64,000 nt of DNA from CAVVST01 sp963750995. Its GTDB lineage: Bacteria; Acidobacteriota; Vicinamibacteria; Vicinamibacterales; UBA2999. The position numbers were made by a program, and so were the translations under genes. The notes beneath the pieces are model-generated. The model did not search any database. It was not told the origin of the DNA and was given only the letters and a program-made list of their open reading frames with translations. The stretch's first letter is position 1. Each line of letters begins with the position of its first letter. Shown in pieces: positions 56,671-64,000 of the stretch. The stretch spans positions 434,001 to 498,000 of the forward strand of contig CAVVST010000004.1 in the NCBI GenBank assembly GCA_963750995.1. Reading direction: 5' to 3'.

Positions 56671-57840
56671 TTATCCCATCAACTCGTAAGCGCCGCTCAC
56701 GGCTGACGAAGACGGGAACACGCGGTCGGCTTGCGCGGGAGTCAGGTCGAACGTGCCGGCGATGGCGGCCTTGAGCACCGCGCGTGTGTCGAGTGTCGGC
56801 TTCACGTCGCGCCCTTCGAACAGCGCGGCATCACCGAGCCCCGGCCAGTCGGCGAAGACTTGTGACCGCGCCACCTGCGGGCCGAGCAGGAACCCCGCGC
56901 CGGCGGTTCCGTGATCGGTGCCGCGGGTGCCGTTGGGCCGTGCGGTCCGCCCGAACTCGGTCATGACGACGACGGTGGTGTTCGACCATGCCGGCCCCAT
57001 CTCGGTGCGCAGCGTGACGAGTCCGTCGGCGAGCTGCCCGAGGAGGCGGTCGAGCGCGCCGCCGGCGAGCCCCTGGTTCGCATGCGTATCCCACCCGCTG
57101 AATTCAACCGCCGCGATGTTCGGCCCCTTGTCCTGGCGGAGGATGCGCGCGGCCGCCCGCATCAGCGGCGCGATTCCGCCGCGGCGCGCGTTCTGGCCCG
57201 CCATCGGCTCTTCGCCGACAGTCTCCTGCTGCTGCATGGCGGCCTCGAACCTGCCGTGCAAAACGCTGTCGCCGCGGTAGAGCAGCGAGAGCCTGTCGAG
57301 GTAGTCGTCGTCAACGACGCCAAGCTGCGTCGGCGACCACGTCTGCACGTCGAACGTGCCGGTCATCGAGCGTGGCAATCCCGACGCGATCGCAATCCCG
57401 GCTCGCTCGCCCGGCATCACCTGGAGCAGCCGGTTCAGCCATCCGTCGGCCGATCCGGCCGGACGGTCGATGCCGGTCTCGAGGATCGCCTGGCCGTCGA
57501 AGTGGCTGCGCGTGCGATACGGAATGGCCATCGCGTGGACGACGACGAGTTCCTTCTGGTCCCACAGCTCCTTGAGCGGCGCAAGTCCGGGCGCGAGTCC
57601 GAACACGTCATTCAACGTGACGAGCTCCGCTTCATCGAACGCGAGCGTGCCTCGCAGCGACTGATACGCCGGGTCGCCATAGGGGACGACGGCGGCAAGC
57701 CCGTCGAATCCGCCCCGCAGCAGCACGAACACGAAGCGGCCGCTCTGGCGCACCTGGGCGAAGCTGACGAGCGGCGCGCCGAACGTGGCGAGCCCGCCGA
57801 GGCACATGTTTCTGACGAATGTCCGGCGGTCCATGGTCAT
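56671..57840 (-). CDS. DUF1501 family Tat-exported protein
   Basis: Start MTMDRRTFVRNMCLGGLATF contains a twin-arginine motif (DRRTFVR); 389 residues. The family, distantly related to sulfatase/alkaline-phosphatase-fold proteins, shows FVFVLLRGGFDGLAAVVPYG, EFSGWDTHANQG, MTEFGRTARPNGTRGTDHG and PTLDTRAVLKA. The first ATG overlaps the DUF1800 stop (ATGA). DUF1800-DUF1501 pairs are widely conserved in Planctomycetes and Acidobacteriota; function unknown. Confidence 0.88.
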   Translation of the reverse strand: MTMDRRTFVRNMCLGGLATFGAPLVSFAQVRQSGRFVFVLLRGGFDGLAAVVPYGDPAYQSLRGTLAFDEAELVTLNDVFGLAPGLAPLKELWDQKELVVVHAMAIPYRTRSHFDGQAILETGIDRPAGSADGWLNRLLQVMPGERAGIAIASGLPRSMTGTFDVQTWSPTQLGVVDDDYLDRLSLLYRGDSVLHGRFEAAMQQQETVGEEPMAGQNARRGGIAPLMRAAARILRQDKGPNIAAVEFSGWDTHANQGLAGGALDRLLGQLADGLVTLRTEMGPAWSNTTVVVMTEFGRTARPNGTRGTDHGTAGAGFLLGPQVARSQVFADWPGLGDAALFEGRDVKPTLDTRAVLKAAIAGTFDLTPAQADRVFPSSSAVSGAYELMG

Positions 57841-59174
57841 CTCCACTGGAAAGCGGGTCCCGCGATGGCGAGCGCCACGCGATCGCCGGCGGCAATCGAG
57901 GGGTCCTTCAACAGCGAACGAAGGGAATCGGCGGCGTCGCCGTCGACGACGTCGAGGAGGGCGTCGGCCTCGAGCCTGGCGTCGCGCATGCGGCGTGCGA
58001 GCGTGCGCGCGAGCTCGGCGCGGTTGAGGAGCGAATCGGGATCCGCCCAGTCCTGCACCGTGTCCCCGAATCCCTTCGGTGCCTGCGGCGCCCAGAGCGG
58101 ATGCCGCAGCTGGCGAAGGACAGGCAGTGTCATCGCGTTGACCCCCGGCGCATTCACCGCGCGGAGGACCGCGACCAGCCAGTCCTGCGGCGTTCGGAAC
58201 TTCTGCGAACTCCCGGTCCACGCGTCCGGCAGCTCGATCAGGGCGGCCGCAACCGCGCGAAGATCGCCGCCCGTGGTTCGGAAGACGCGCGCAATCCGCT
58301 CGACGGCCGACGGAGGCGGATCGTCGGAGACGAAATGTGCAACCAGCTTGGCGGCGACGAACTGCGCCGTCGACGGGTGGCGGCATAGATCGCGGATGAC
58401 ATGTTCACCCTGCGCTGCGCCGGCGTCTGCGTACTTCACGCCGAGCACGGCTCGCGCGCCCGGTTCGTGCAGCGGCTCCTGAAACGCGAAGCCGACCGAG
58501 GATCCGCCGTTCTGCAGTCCGCTCACCGTCCATCCGGTCAGGATCTTCGCGAGCTCCTGCACATCCTGCTGCGTGTAGCCTCCGTTCACGCCAAGCGTGT
58601 GGAGCTCCATGAGTTCGCGCGCGTAGTTTTCGTTGAGCCCCCGGCGGCCCCGGCCGCGCTGCGCGCCGCGCGAGCCAGGCCCGATCGACTGGAAGTTGTC
58701 GAGGTAGACGAGCATCGCCGGGTGCGTCGCTGATGCGAGCACCATGTCCTCGAATCGGCCGAGCACGTGGGGCCTGATCGCGTCGCGCTCGTAACTGCCG
58801 GCGAGCGGGACGACGAGTACCTTGGCGGCCGTCGAGACACACAGGTGGTTCGACCAGAACGCCACCAGCCGCTCCACGAACGGGCGTTCCGTGGTGACGC
58901 GCATGGTCAGCGAGGCGACGCTTTCCTGCGCGCCGATTTCCACCAGCGTGCGTCGCAGCTGCTGCCGTTGCTGTGGTATCTGCCGGGCGGGACCGCGAAA
59001 GGCGCGAATGGCGTCGGCCAACGCCGCCGGCGTGCCGGCGGGCGGCGCGGCGAGGATGGGCGCACCGCCGTCCAGCTGCGCGCGCAGCCACGCTCTGGGA
59101 TCGGTAATGCGCCGGCGTTCGCCGATGCGCGCGCCGAGGCCGAACCGGTTCAGAGCGCGAAGGGCTGTATCCAT
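57837..59174 (-). CDS. DUF1800 family protein
   Basis: Start at MDTALRALNRFGLGARIGER (an in-frame ATG three codons earlier is possible); about 445 residues. Family landmarks: RPFVERLVAFWSNHLCVS, LVYLDNFQSIGPGSRGAQRG, GLNENYARELMELHTLGVNG, YTQQDVQELAKILTGWTV, and LIELPDAW. Probably exported with its DUF1501 partner although no clear signal peptide is visible from this start. Head-to-head with the ECF sigma gene, whose possible upstream ATG (59182) would leave only a few bases between the starts. Confidence 0.87.
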   Translation of the reverse strand: MDTALRALNRFGLGARIGERRRITDPRAWLRAQLDGGAPILAAPPAGTPAALADAIRAFRGPARQIPQQRQQLRRTLVEIGAQESVASLTMRVTTERPFVERLVAFWSNHLCVSTAAKVLVVPLAGSYERDAIRPHVLGRFEDMVLASATHPAMLVYLDNFQSIGPGSRGAQRGRGRRGLNENYARELMELHTLGVNGGYTQQDVQELAKILTGWTVSGLQNGGSSVGFAFQEPLHEPGARAVLGVKYADAGAAQGEHVIRDLCRHPSTAQFVAAKLVAHFVSDDPPPSAVERIARVFRTTGGDLRAVAAALIELPDAWTGSSQKFRTPQDWLVAVLRAVNAPGVNAMTLPVLRQLRHPLWAPQAPKGFGDTVQDWADPDSLLNRAELARTLARRMRDARLEADALLDVVDGDAADSLRSLLKDPSIAAGDRVALAIAGPAFQWR

Positions 59175-59244
59175 ACCTATCATGCTTACGGATCGTCCCG
59201 CCGAGGCGTTTACTGGCCTGCCGCGATGGGGTAAAAAGCTGAAG

Positions 59245-59847
59245 ATGACGCTAGGCGTCGACGAGGGCGCGCTGCTCCAGGGTCTCAAGAAAGGCGAGGA
59301 CTGGGCATTCGAGGCGCTGATCAGGACGTTCGGCGCACGGATGCTCTCGGTCGCGCGCCGCATCGTCGGCAATGACGAAGACGCGCGCGATGTCGTGCAG
59401 TCGGCCTATCTCAGTGCGTTCCGCGCAATCGGCACCTTTGAAGGATCGGCGCAGCTCTCCACCTGGCTTCACCGCATCGTGGTGAACACGGCACTGATGC
59501 GCCTGCGATCGCGGCGGCGCAAGCCGGAAGAATCGATCGAGGCGCTGCTGCCGGCGTTCAAGGCGGACGGCCATTTCGCGGAGCGGTTTGCCTCCGGGAG
59601 CCTCACCGCGGAGCAGCTGCTCGAACGCAAGGAGACGCGCCAGATCGTGCGTGCGGCGATCGAGCAGTTGCCCGACGCCTACCGGACCGTCCTGATCCTG
59701 CGCGACATCGAGGAGATGTCAACCCAGGAGGTGGCCGACGCGCTCGAGATCACGCCCGCGGCCGTGAAAGTCCGGCTGCACCGCGCCAGACAAGCGCTGT
59801 TTACCCTGCTCCGGCGTCACTACCGGGCGCCGGCTGCAACCCGGTGA
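59245..59847 (+). CDS. ECF-type RNA polymerase sigma factor
   Basis: From the ATG at 59245 the protein has 200 residues, normal for ECF sigmas; an in-frame ATG at 59182 would add 21. Region 2: FEALIRTFGARMLSVARRIV, DEDARDVVQSAYLSAFRAI and STWLHRIVVNTALMRLR. Region 4: IEQLPDAYRTVLILRDIEEM followed by STQEVADALEITPAAVKVRL. Followed by a zinc-finger anti-sigma gene 33 bases later. Target genes unknown. Confidence 0.9.
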   Translation: MTLGVDEGALLQGLKKGEDWAFEALIRTFGARMLSVARRIVGNDEDARDVVQSAYLSAFRAIGTFEGSAQLSTWLHRIVVNTALMRLRSRRRKPEESIEALLPAFKADGHFAERFASGSLTAEQLLERKETRQIVRAAIEQLPDAYRTVLILRDIEEMSTQEVADALEITPAAVKVRLHRARQALFTLLRRHYRAPAATR

Positions 59848-59879
59848 GTCCAGCCGGCATCAAAAGAGGGAGATATCCA

Positions 59880-60116
59880 GTGACCTGCCGGGAACTCGCC
59901 GACTTCATCGCGGATTACCTGTCGGAAGCGCTGCCAGGCGACACGCGGACGCAATTCGAGCATCACCTCGGTGACTGCTCGAACTGCGTGATGTATCTGG
60001 ACGGCTACCGCCAGGCGGTCAAACTTGGACAGGCGGCGTTCGAGGATCCTGACGCGCCGGTTCCCGACACGGTTCCCGAAGAACTCGTGAAAGCGATTCT
60101 CGCGGCGCGCCGCTAG
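59880..60116 (+). CDS. Zinc-finger anti-sigma factor (ZAS type)
   Basis: GAGGGAG located 9 bases upstream favours the GTG at 59880; 78 residues. The His-x3-Cys-x2-Cys motif HHLGDCSNC together with an N-terminal Cys (VTCRELADF) is the typical zinc-binding anti-sigma arrangement. No membrane helix, so a soluble, probably redox-responsive, anti-sigma of the ChrR/RsrA style. The stop overlaps the convergent hydrolase gene by four bases. Confidence 0.83.
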   Translation: MTCRELADFIADYLSEALPGDTRTQFEHHLGDCSNCVMYLDGYRQAVKLGQAAFEDPDAPVPDTVPEELVKAILAARR

Positions 60117-61528
60117 AAGGCGACCTTCGCTGCGTCGGCGAGGATCTGATTCCGGTAGACGGGCAGCGACCACCCCTGTCGCGTCAGCTCGTCAACACGC
60201 TCGCGCACCTTCGCGACGTACTGGTCCTTGCTGCCGTACAGTTTTTTCAACTCCGGCGCAGTCATCGCGATTTGATATCCGGTCAGGTGGCAGAGGTCGT
60301 CGATGCCTTCCACGGTCCGGCGTGACACCCAGGGCACGGTGTTCGGCGTCGGCGGCACCGCTCCTTCGTTTGGAAAGCCGTATTTCGCCACGGGCACGTC
60401 GACGTAGGGATTCCTGATGCCGCCCTTCGGGTTGCCGTGCTCGTCGAGCGCGATCAGGGAGCCATCATTGGCCGTGTTCCGATCGACCAGGATGCGATCG
60501 GCACGCGGCGGCACGGTGCCTTTGTCGATCCATTCGGCGAGATGATGGAACGCGACTGACATGTAGACGTTCATCGGCCACAACGTGATCGGGTTCTTGC
60601 ACGGGTTCGGGCGAAAGGCTTCGACATCGCGCGTGTCAAGGTGCGGCATCCCGGGGAACTCGTAGACGCGGAACTGATCGCCGGGCCGGTCTCCGTCCTG
60701 GCGTGACGGGACATTTCCGCGCGCCGCTTCGGTCGTCGTCGGCACCTGGATCATCGGCACGTCTACCTGGCGGATGTTCGTCCCGTTGCTCGTCGGCAGG
60801 AAGCCGTCGTAAATCGGCTTCATGTCGGCCAGGCGGTACACCATGTGCGCCGGCAGGTAGTTAATCAGCACTCCCGCGGACGCCGATGTCCCGGCGAGGA
60901 TCACCTTTCTCATCCGGAGCCCGTTGAGCGGGTTGGCGGTCTGGCTCGATCGCAGCATCGCGCCCACCTGCGCGAGGATGTCGTTCGCCTGGCCGGGCTG
61001 AATACGCAGGTCCCGGTAGCGCGCCGCGTTGAATTCGACGAACTGCGCCGGATCGCTGGTCACGATCTCGACGCCGATGTGCCCCGACGTCATGGTGTAG
61101 GTATGCGTGAAATGAAACATCCACGCGTTGCCGCTCGGATGCATCGATTCGGCGAGCACGATGCCGCTGAATCGGCTGTTGTCGGCCGGTTTCCGCACGA
61201 CGATGCGCGTCTTGTAAGGTGCGTTGTTCGCCGTCCCGGTGACGAAGTATTCCGTGCTCACGTACTTGAAGTGGGCGAGGTCGTCTCCGGCAGGCAGCGA
61301 CATCAAGGCGGGGAACATCTCGCCAGGACCAGCCACCGCCGGGGAGATACTCGCGAGCGGCGCGGCGACAGCTGTGGCGGGCAGTGCCTGAGGCGCCTGT
61401 CCCTGCCGCCCGGGGGCGGGTCCCTGGCCGCGAACCGGCAACGGCGCCTGCGCCGCGATCCCGGCGGCGCCAAGCACGGCGAGCAGTAACCCGAGCGGTA
61501 GACCGGCGTGGCGAGGTCGCAATATCAT
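60113..61528 (-). CDS. Exported alpha/beta-hydrolase-domain protein
   Basis: 471 residues. The signal peptide (GLPLGLLLAVLGAAGIAAQ) is followed by a Pro/Gly/Gln-rich linker (VRGQGPAPGRQGQAPQ), then the domain. The nucleophile region is VILAGTSASAGVLINYL, preceded by GIVLAESMHPSGNAW; YEFPGMPHLDTRDVE probably holds the catalytic His or Asp. The C-terminal GIDDLCHLTGYQIAM and LYGSKDQYVAKV resemble the alpha/beta hydrolase domain family found in Acidobacteriota and Proteobacteria. Substrate unknown. Confidence 0.75.
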   Translation of the reverse strand: MILRPRHAGLPLGLLLAVLGAAGIAAQAPLPVRGQGPAPGRQGQAPQALPATAVAAPLASISPAVAGPGEMFPALMSLPAGDDLAHFKYVSTEYFVTGTANNAPYKTRIVVRKPADNSRFSGIVLAESMHPSGNAWMFHFTHTYTMTSGHIGVEIVTSDPAQFVEFNAARYRDLRIQPGQANDILAQVGAMLRSSQTANPLNGLRMRKVILAGTSASAGVLINYLPAHMVYRLADMKPIYDGFLPTSNGTNIRQVDVPMIQVPTTTEAARGNVPSRQDGDRPGDQFRVYEFPGMPHLDTRDVEAFRPNPCKNPITLWPMNVYMSVAFHHLAEWIDKGTVPPRADRILVDRNTANDGSLIALDEHGNPKGGIRNPYVDVPVAKYGFPNEGAVPPTPNTVPWVSRRTVEGIDDLCHLTGYQIAMTAPELKKLYGSKDQYVAKVRERVDELTRQGWSLPVYRNQILADAAKVAF

Positions 61529-61582
61529 GCCGCATAGGATAGATCGAGGCGGACGTCATGGTCCGCCCGGAGGAACATGCCG

Positions 61583-62752
61583 ATGACGGCGCGTACCAGG
61601 CTTATCTCGGCGGGGCTATTCGCTCTGCTGACTGCGGCGGGCTTCCAGGCTTCCACCACCAGCGCCCAGCAGGGACCACCGCGGCCTCCTGTCACGCCGC
61701 CTGCCGGTGTTCAGCCGCTGCCGGTCGATATTTTCACGACAAAGAATTTCTATCTCGACCGGCAGTACTGGACCGATCCGCGCTATACGCGCTGCAATAC
61801 CCCTCGGCAGATGACCGACATGTGGCGCGACAACCGGTTTGCGCGGTGGGGAGACTGCAATCTCGATCGCGAACAGGCGAAGATCGTCAGCCCCTATTCA
61901 TACAAGACCGCGCAGGAACACTACGAGGCGCTGCTGGCTGAAGCGAAGAAGGCTGGCGGTCCCACCCAGCACACACGGCAGACGCTGCCGAACTGGGACG
62001 GGCGCTACCGCCGGCTCAATCCCGGCGAGCAGTGGATCTGGGGCCGCAATCTGCAGGCGGCGACCATGCTGAAGCTGCTCACGCCGGAGTATCAGAAGCG
62101 GATGGTCCAGCAGAACTATCACGAGGTCATCAACAACTCACCGCAGTGGAACGCCGCCTTCTGCTATCCCGAGGGCTTCATGCGGTGGTGGGCCGAGGCA
62201 TCGCTCGGCGGCCAGATCGAGGTGTTGATGACGCCGCACCAGGTGCAGTTCCTCAGCGGCATCGCCGACAACTTCGTCCGCAAGGTCCTCGTCGGCCGCA
62301 AGCACGTGCAGCAGGTGCCGCAGTGGTTCGGTGAAACGATCGGCTTCTGGAACGGCAACACCCTGATCGCCTGGACGGCGAACGTCCAGGCATGGACGCT
62401 GTCGCATTCGATGTTCGAGTTCAGCAGCCAGATGGAGACGATCGAGGTGTTCACGCCGAGCGCCGACGGCAAGACCATCACGGTCGATACCACTTTCTAC
62501 GATCCCGAAGCGTTCACGCGGCCGCTGCACGCGGTGACGCCGTGGCAGTTCGTGATCGGACTGGACGACGCCGAGGCCCGGCATACCTTCGTCGAATGCC
62601 GCGTCCAGAGCACGATCATCAACGGCCCCGATGGCCGGCCCACGCAGTTGACGTTCCTGGACGACGGCTACATTGATTACTTCGGCCGCCCATGGGCGCA
62701 GAACTGGGAAAAGCATTTCGAGCAGGGCTGGGAGCGGCCCGAAGAAAAGTAA
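61583..62752 (+). CDS. Secreted protein of unknown function
   Basis: GGAGGA eight bases before the ATG at 61583 favours that start over the ATG two codons earlier; 389 residues. Signal peptide (RLISAGLFALLTAAGFQA). The mature protein has Trp/Tyr-rich segments: KNFYLDRQYWTDPRY, QMTDMWRDNRFARWGDC, GRNLQAATMLKLLTPEYQ, and repeated beta-type segments with GFWNGNTLIAWTANVQAW. No enzyme motif recognised. Followed after 22 bases by the DUF6152 gene, so the two likely act together. Confidence 0.7.
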   Translation: MTARTRLISAGLFALLTAAGFQASTTSAQQGPPRPPVTPPAGVQPLPVDIFTTKNFYLDRQYWTDPRYTRCNTPRQMTDMWRDNRFARWGDCNLDREQAKIVSPYSYKTAQEHYEALLAEAKKAGGPTQHTRQTLPNWDGRYRRLNPGEQWIWGRNLQAATMLKLLTPEYQKRMVQQNYHEVINNSPQWNAAFCYPEGFMRWWAEASLGGQIEVLMTPHQVQFLSGIADNFVRKVLVGRKHVQQVPQWFGETIGFWNGNTLIAWTANVQAWTLSHSMFEFSSQMETIEVFTPSADGKTITVDTTFYDPEAFTRPLHAVTPWQFVIGLDDAEARHTFVECRVQSTIINGPDGRPTQLTFLDDGYIDYFGRPWAQNWEKHFEQGWERPEEK

Positions 62753-62774
62753 CCCATCAACGAAGGAGGAAGCC

Positions 62775-63221
62775 GTGAAGAAGTTCGTTGCAGCCGCCGC
62801 GGGCGCCCTGCTCCTGGCGGTGGTGGCGCCGGCGCTCGCGCATCACTCGTTCGCCATGTACGACCAGACGACGAACAAGACGATGACGGGGAAGCTGGTG
62901 CGGTACATCCCCGGCGCCAATCACGCGCAGCTGATCTTCGACGTGCTCGGCCCCGACGGCAAACCGTTGATGCAGAACGGCAAGGTCCTGCAGTGGGGCG
63001 TGGAGGGTCCGTCGGCCGCGTCGCTGGCGCGACAGGGAGTGGCGCCCAAGACGTTTCCGGAAGGCACCATTTTCACCGTCAGGCTCTACCCGTTGCGTGA
63101 CGGCCGCCCCTTCGGGGCGCTGGCCGGCTTGCTGATCTCCTGCGGCAGTGCCATGCCCGCCGGCGGCTGCACCAAGGAGACCGGGAAGGTGCTGCTCGAG
63201 AACGCAAACAACGACGCGTAG
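62775..63221 (+). CDS. DUF6152 family secreted protein
   Basis: A GGAGGA site 6 bases upstream supports the GTG at 62775; 148 residues. Signal peptide (FVAAAAGALLLAVVAPALA) followed at once by HHSFAMYD, the DUF6152 signature, then MTGKLVRYIPGANHAQLIFD and GTIFTVRLYPLRDGRPFGAL. Function unknown. Paired with the preceding secreted protein. Confidence 0.83.
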   Translation: MKKFVAAAAGALLLAVVAPALAHHSFAMYDQTTNKTMTGKLVRYIPGANHAQLIFDVLGPDGKPLMQNGKVLQWGVEGPSAASLARQGVAPKTFPEGTIFTVRLYPLRDGRPFGALAGLLISCGSAMPAGGCTKETGKVLLENANNDA

Positions 63222-63288
63222 GGCGGGTTCCGCGCCCTTCGACTGGCTCAGGGCGTCCCGAGCTTGTCGAGGGACGAGCGGACCCGCC
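63222..63288. repeat. Nested palindrome between convergent genes (REP-like)
   Basis: Outer arms GGCGGGT (63222-63228) and ACCCGCC (63282-63288); inner CCCTTCGAC (63235-63243) and GTCGAGGG (63266-63273). It starts right after the DUF6152 stop and ends 5 bases before the response-regulator stop, so it is well placed as a bidirectional terminator. The CCCTTCGAC...GTCGAGGG type recurs in many high-GC genomes. Confidence 0.7.
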
Positions 63289-63293
63289 GATTC

Positions 63294-63677
63294 TCACGCC
63301 CGCTCGCGGGCGTGCTCGCCAATCGACGCGAGGACGGTCTCGGGATGCACCGGTTTCGCCAGGAACGGATATCCCCCGATCGTCATCGTCGCCCCGCCGG
63401 TTTCACGGCGCGAGACCAACGCCGTCAGGAAGACGATCGGCGTCCCTTTCAGTGCCGGGTCGGACTGGATTTCGGCCGCCAGCGCGCCGCCGTCGGCATC
63501 CGGCATGACGATGTCGAGGAAGATCAAATCTGGCTTGAATGACCGCGCCGCCGCCAGCGCGCGGCTGCCTTTGTTCTCGACGCACACCTCGCAGTCGCCG
63601 TTTTCCGTGAGGTACATCGCCAGGGCGCGCGTGATGCTCGCCTCGTCGTCCACGAGCAGGATTCGACGCTTCCTCAT
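63294..63677 (-). CDS. Single-domain response regulator (CheY-like receiver)
   Basis: 127 residues, receiver domain only. Acidic pocket DDE in ILLVDDEASIT, phosphoacceptor Asp in LIFLDIVMPDADG (about residue 55), Thr in IVFLTALVS and Lys in FLAKPVHPE. Its start overlaps the histidine kinase stop by four bases, making a cognate pair. Confidence 0.9.
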   Translation of the reverse strand: MRKRRILLVDDEASITRALAMYLTENGDCEVCVENKGSRALAAARSFKPDLIFLDIVMPDADGGALAAEIQSDPALKGTPIVFLTALVSRRETGGATMTIGGYPFLAKPVHPETVLASIGEHARERA

Positions 63678-64000
63678 GATGGTGTTTCCTCTCTATCAAC
63701 TTTCAACGTAACGGTGACGCGGGCGCCGCCTGTATCCCGGTTGCCGACGTCGATGGTGCCGCCGTGCATCTCGACGATCTGCTGCGAGACCGAGAGCCCC
63801 AGGCCCGTCCCGCGGCCGGTCGGCTTGGTGGAAAAGAAGGGGTCGAAGATCTTCTCGAGGTACTCCTCCGGGATGCCAGGGCCCGAATCCTCGATCCGCA
63901 CGACCACCACGCGTTCGCCGCGCACAAACCGATCGGTCTTGCGATAACCGACCAGCGCGTCGCGCGACATCTTCTCGAGCGACGTGGTAATCCGGATTTC
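63674..64000 (-). CDS. Sensor histidine kinase, C-terminal ATPase domain (partial)
   Basis: The frame is open to the right window edge; 108 codons up to the stop are visible. They contain the end of the HATPase_c domain: the G1 box RIEDSGPGIPEEYLEKIFDP, FFSTKPTGRGTGLGLSVSQ (F and G2 boxes) and the final strand GARVTVTLKV. The sensor and the phosphoacceptor His lie outside the window. Paired with the receiver gene. Confidence 0.9.
   Translation of the reverse strand, partial: EIRITTSLEKMSRDALVGYRKTDRFVRGERVVVVRIEDSGPGIPEEYLEKIFDPFFSTKPTGRGTGLGLSVSQQIVEMHGGTIDVGNRDTGGARVTVTLKVDREETPS

Noticed and set aside
56911..58482. 523-codon plus-strand frame opposite DUF1501/DUF1800
   Set aside because: Antisense shadow; the minus-strand genes have clear family motifs and coupled starts.

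Overview
This 64 kb window comes from a GC-rich Gram-negative bacterium. The chemoheterotrophic, cytochrome-rich gene content suggests Acidobacteriota (possibly the Vicinamibacteria). It has alternative complex III (ACIII) with caa3 oxidase, DUF1800/DUF1501 pairs, DUF5916 barrels, DUF6152 proteins and many secreted proteins of unknown function. The taxonomic call is an inference from gene content, not a search.

Layout. 1-8.1 kb: housekeeping genes, namely a minus-strand rsmI-glmU-glmS group (glmS runs off the left edge), a DUF885 peptidase-like gene, an FmdB zinc ribbon, galU, serS, a DoxX gene and tRNA-Ser(UGA). 8.15-9.17 kb: an IS481-family element with recognisable terminal inverted repeats and a frameshifted transposase, sitting 10 bases after the tRNA. 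9.2-10.4 kb: two small genes (secreted repeat protein, zinc ribbon). 10.7-23.5 kb: a complete plus-strand ACIII operon (actABCDEF), then a small membrane protein gene, a SCO-type copper chaperone and a caa3 oxidase (coxBACD).

23.6-47.5 kb: a second respiratory block with a different organisation. The plus strand (23.7-39.2 kb) carries actA, actB and actE homologues, a cytochrome-bd-like (CydA-like) integral membrane protein, three further c-type cytochromes (one with an ethylbenzene-dehydrogenase-type heme domain), a tandem universal stress protein, a GNAT protein, an Mrp-type ATPase, a zinc-ribbon protein and a NirJ/AhbD-like radical SAM protein. The stress protein, zinc-ribbon protein and radical SAM protein share a small PCP_red-like domain, five copies in all. 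The converging minus strand (47.5-39.3 kb) carries actC, actD and actF, a cupredoxin-like protein and an aa3 oxidase (coxA, coxC, cox4, a small CPVC protein, coxB). The second ACIII is therefore complete but split between two converging operons about 16 kb apart.

47.6-64 kb: a chlorite-dismutase/HemQ-family protein, a secreted FAH-family protein, a methyltransferase with a signal peptide, a phospholipase-D-family protein, a CitE-like lyase, nitrilase and DUF5916 barrel run, DUF1800/DUF1501, an ECF sigma/anti-sigma pair, an alpha/beta hydrolase, two secreted proteins and the start of a two-component system.

Two patterns cut across the window. First, short imperfect palindromes built from AACTCCCAAC-like units recur between genes. 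Two such palindromes are translated as the N-terminal region or signal peptide of respiratory lipoprotein/exported genes. Second, single-base frameshifts interrupt about ten otherwise well-conserved genes, with many between 18 and 25.5 kb. Sequencing or assembly error is the simplest explanation, but decay of the older respiratory operon cannot be excluded from sequence alone.
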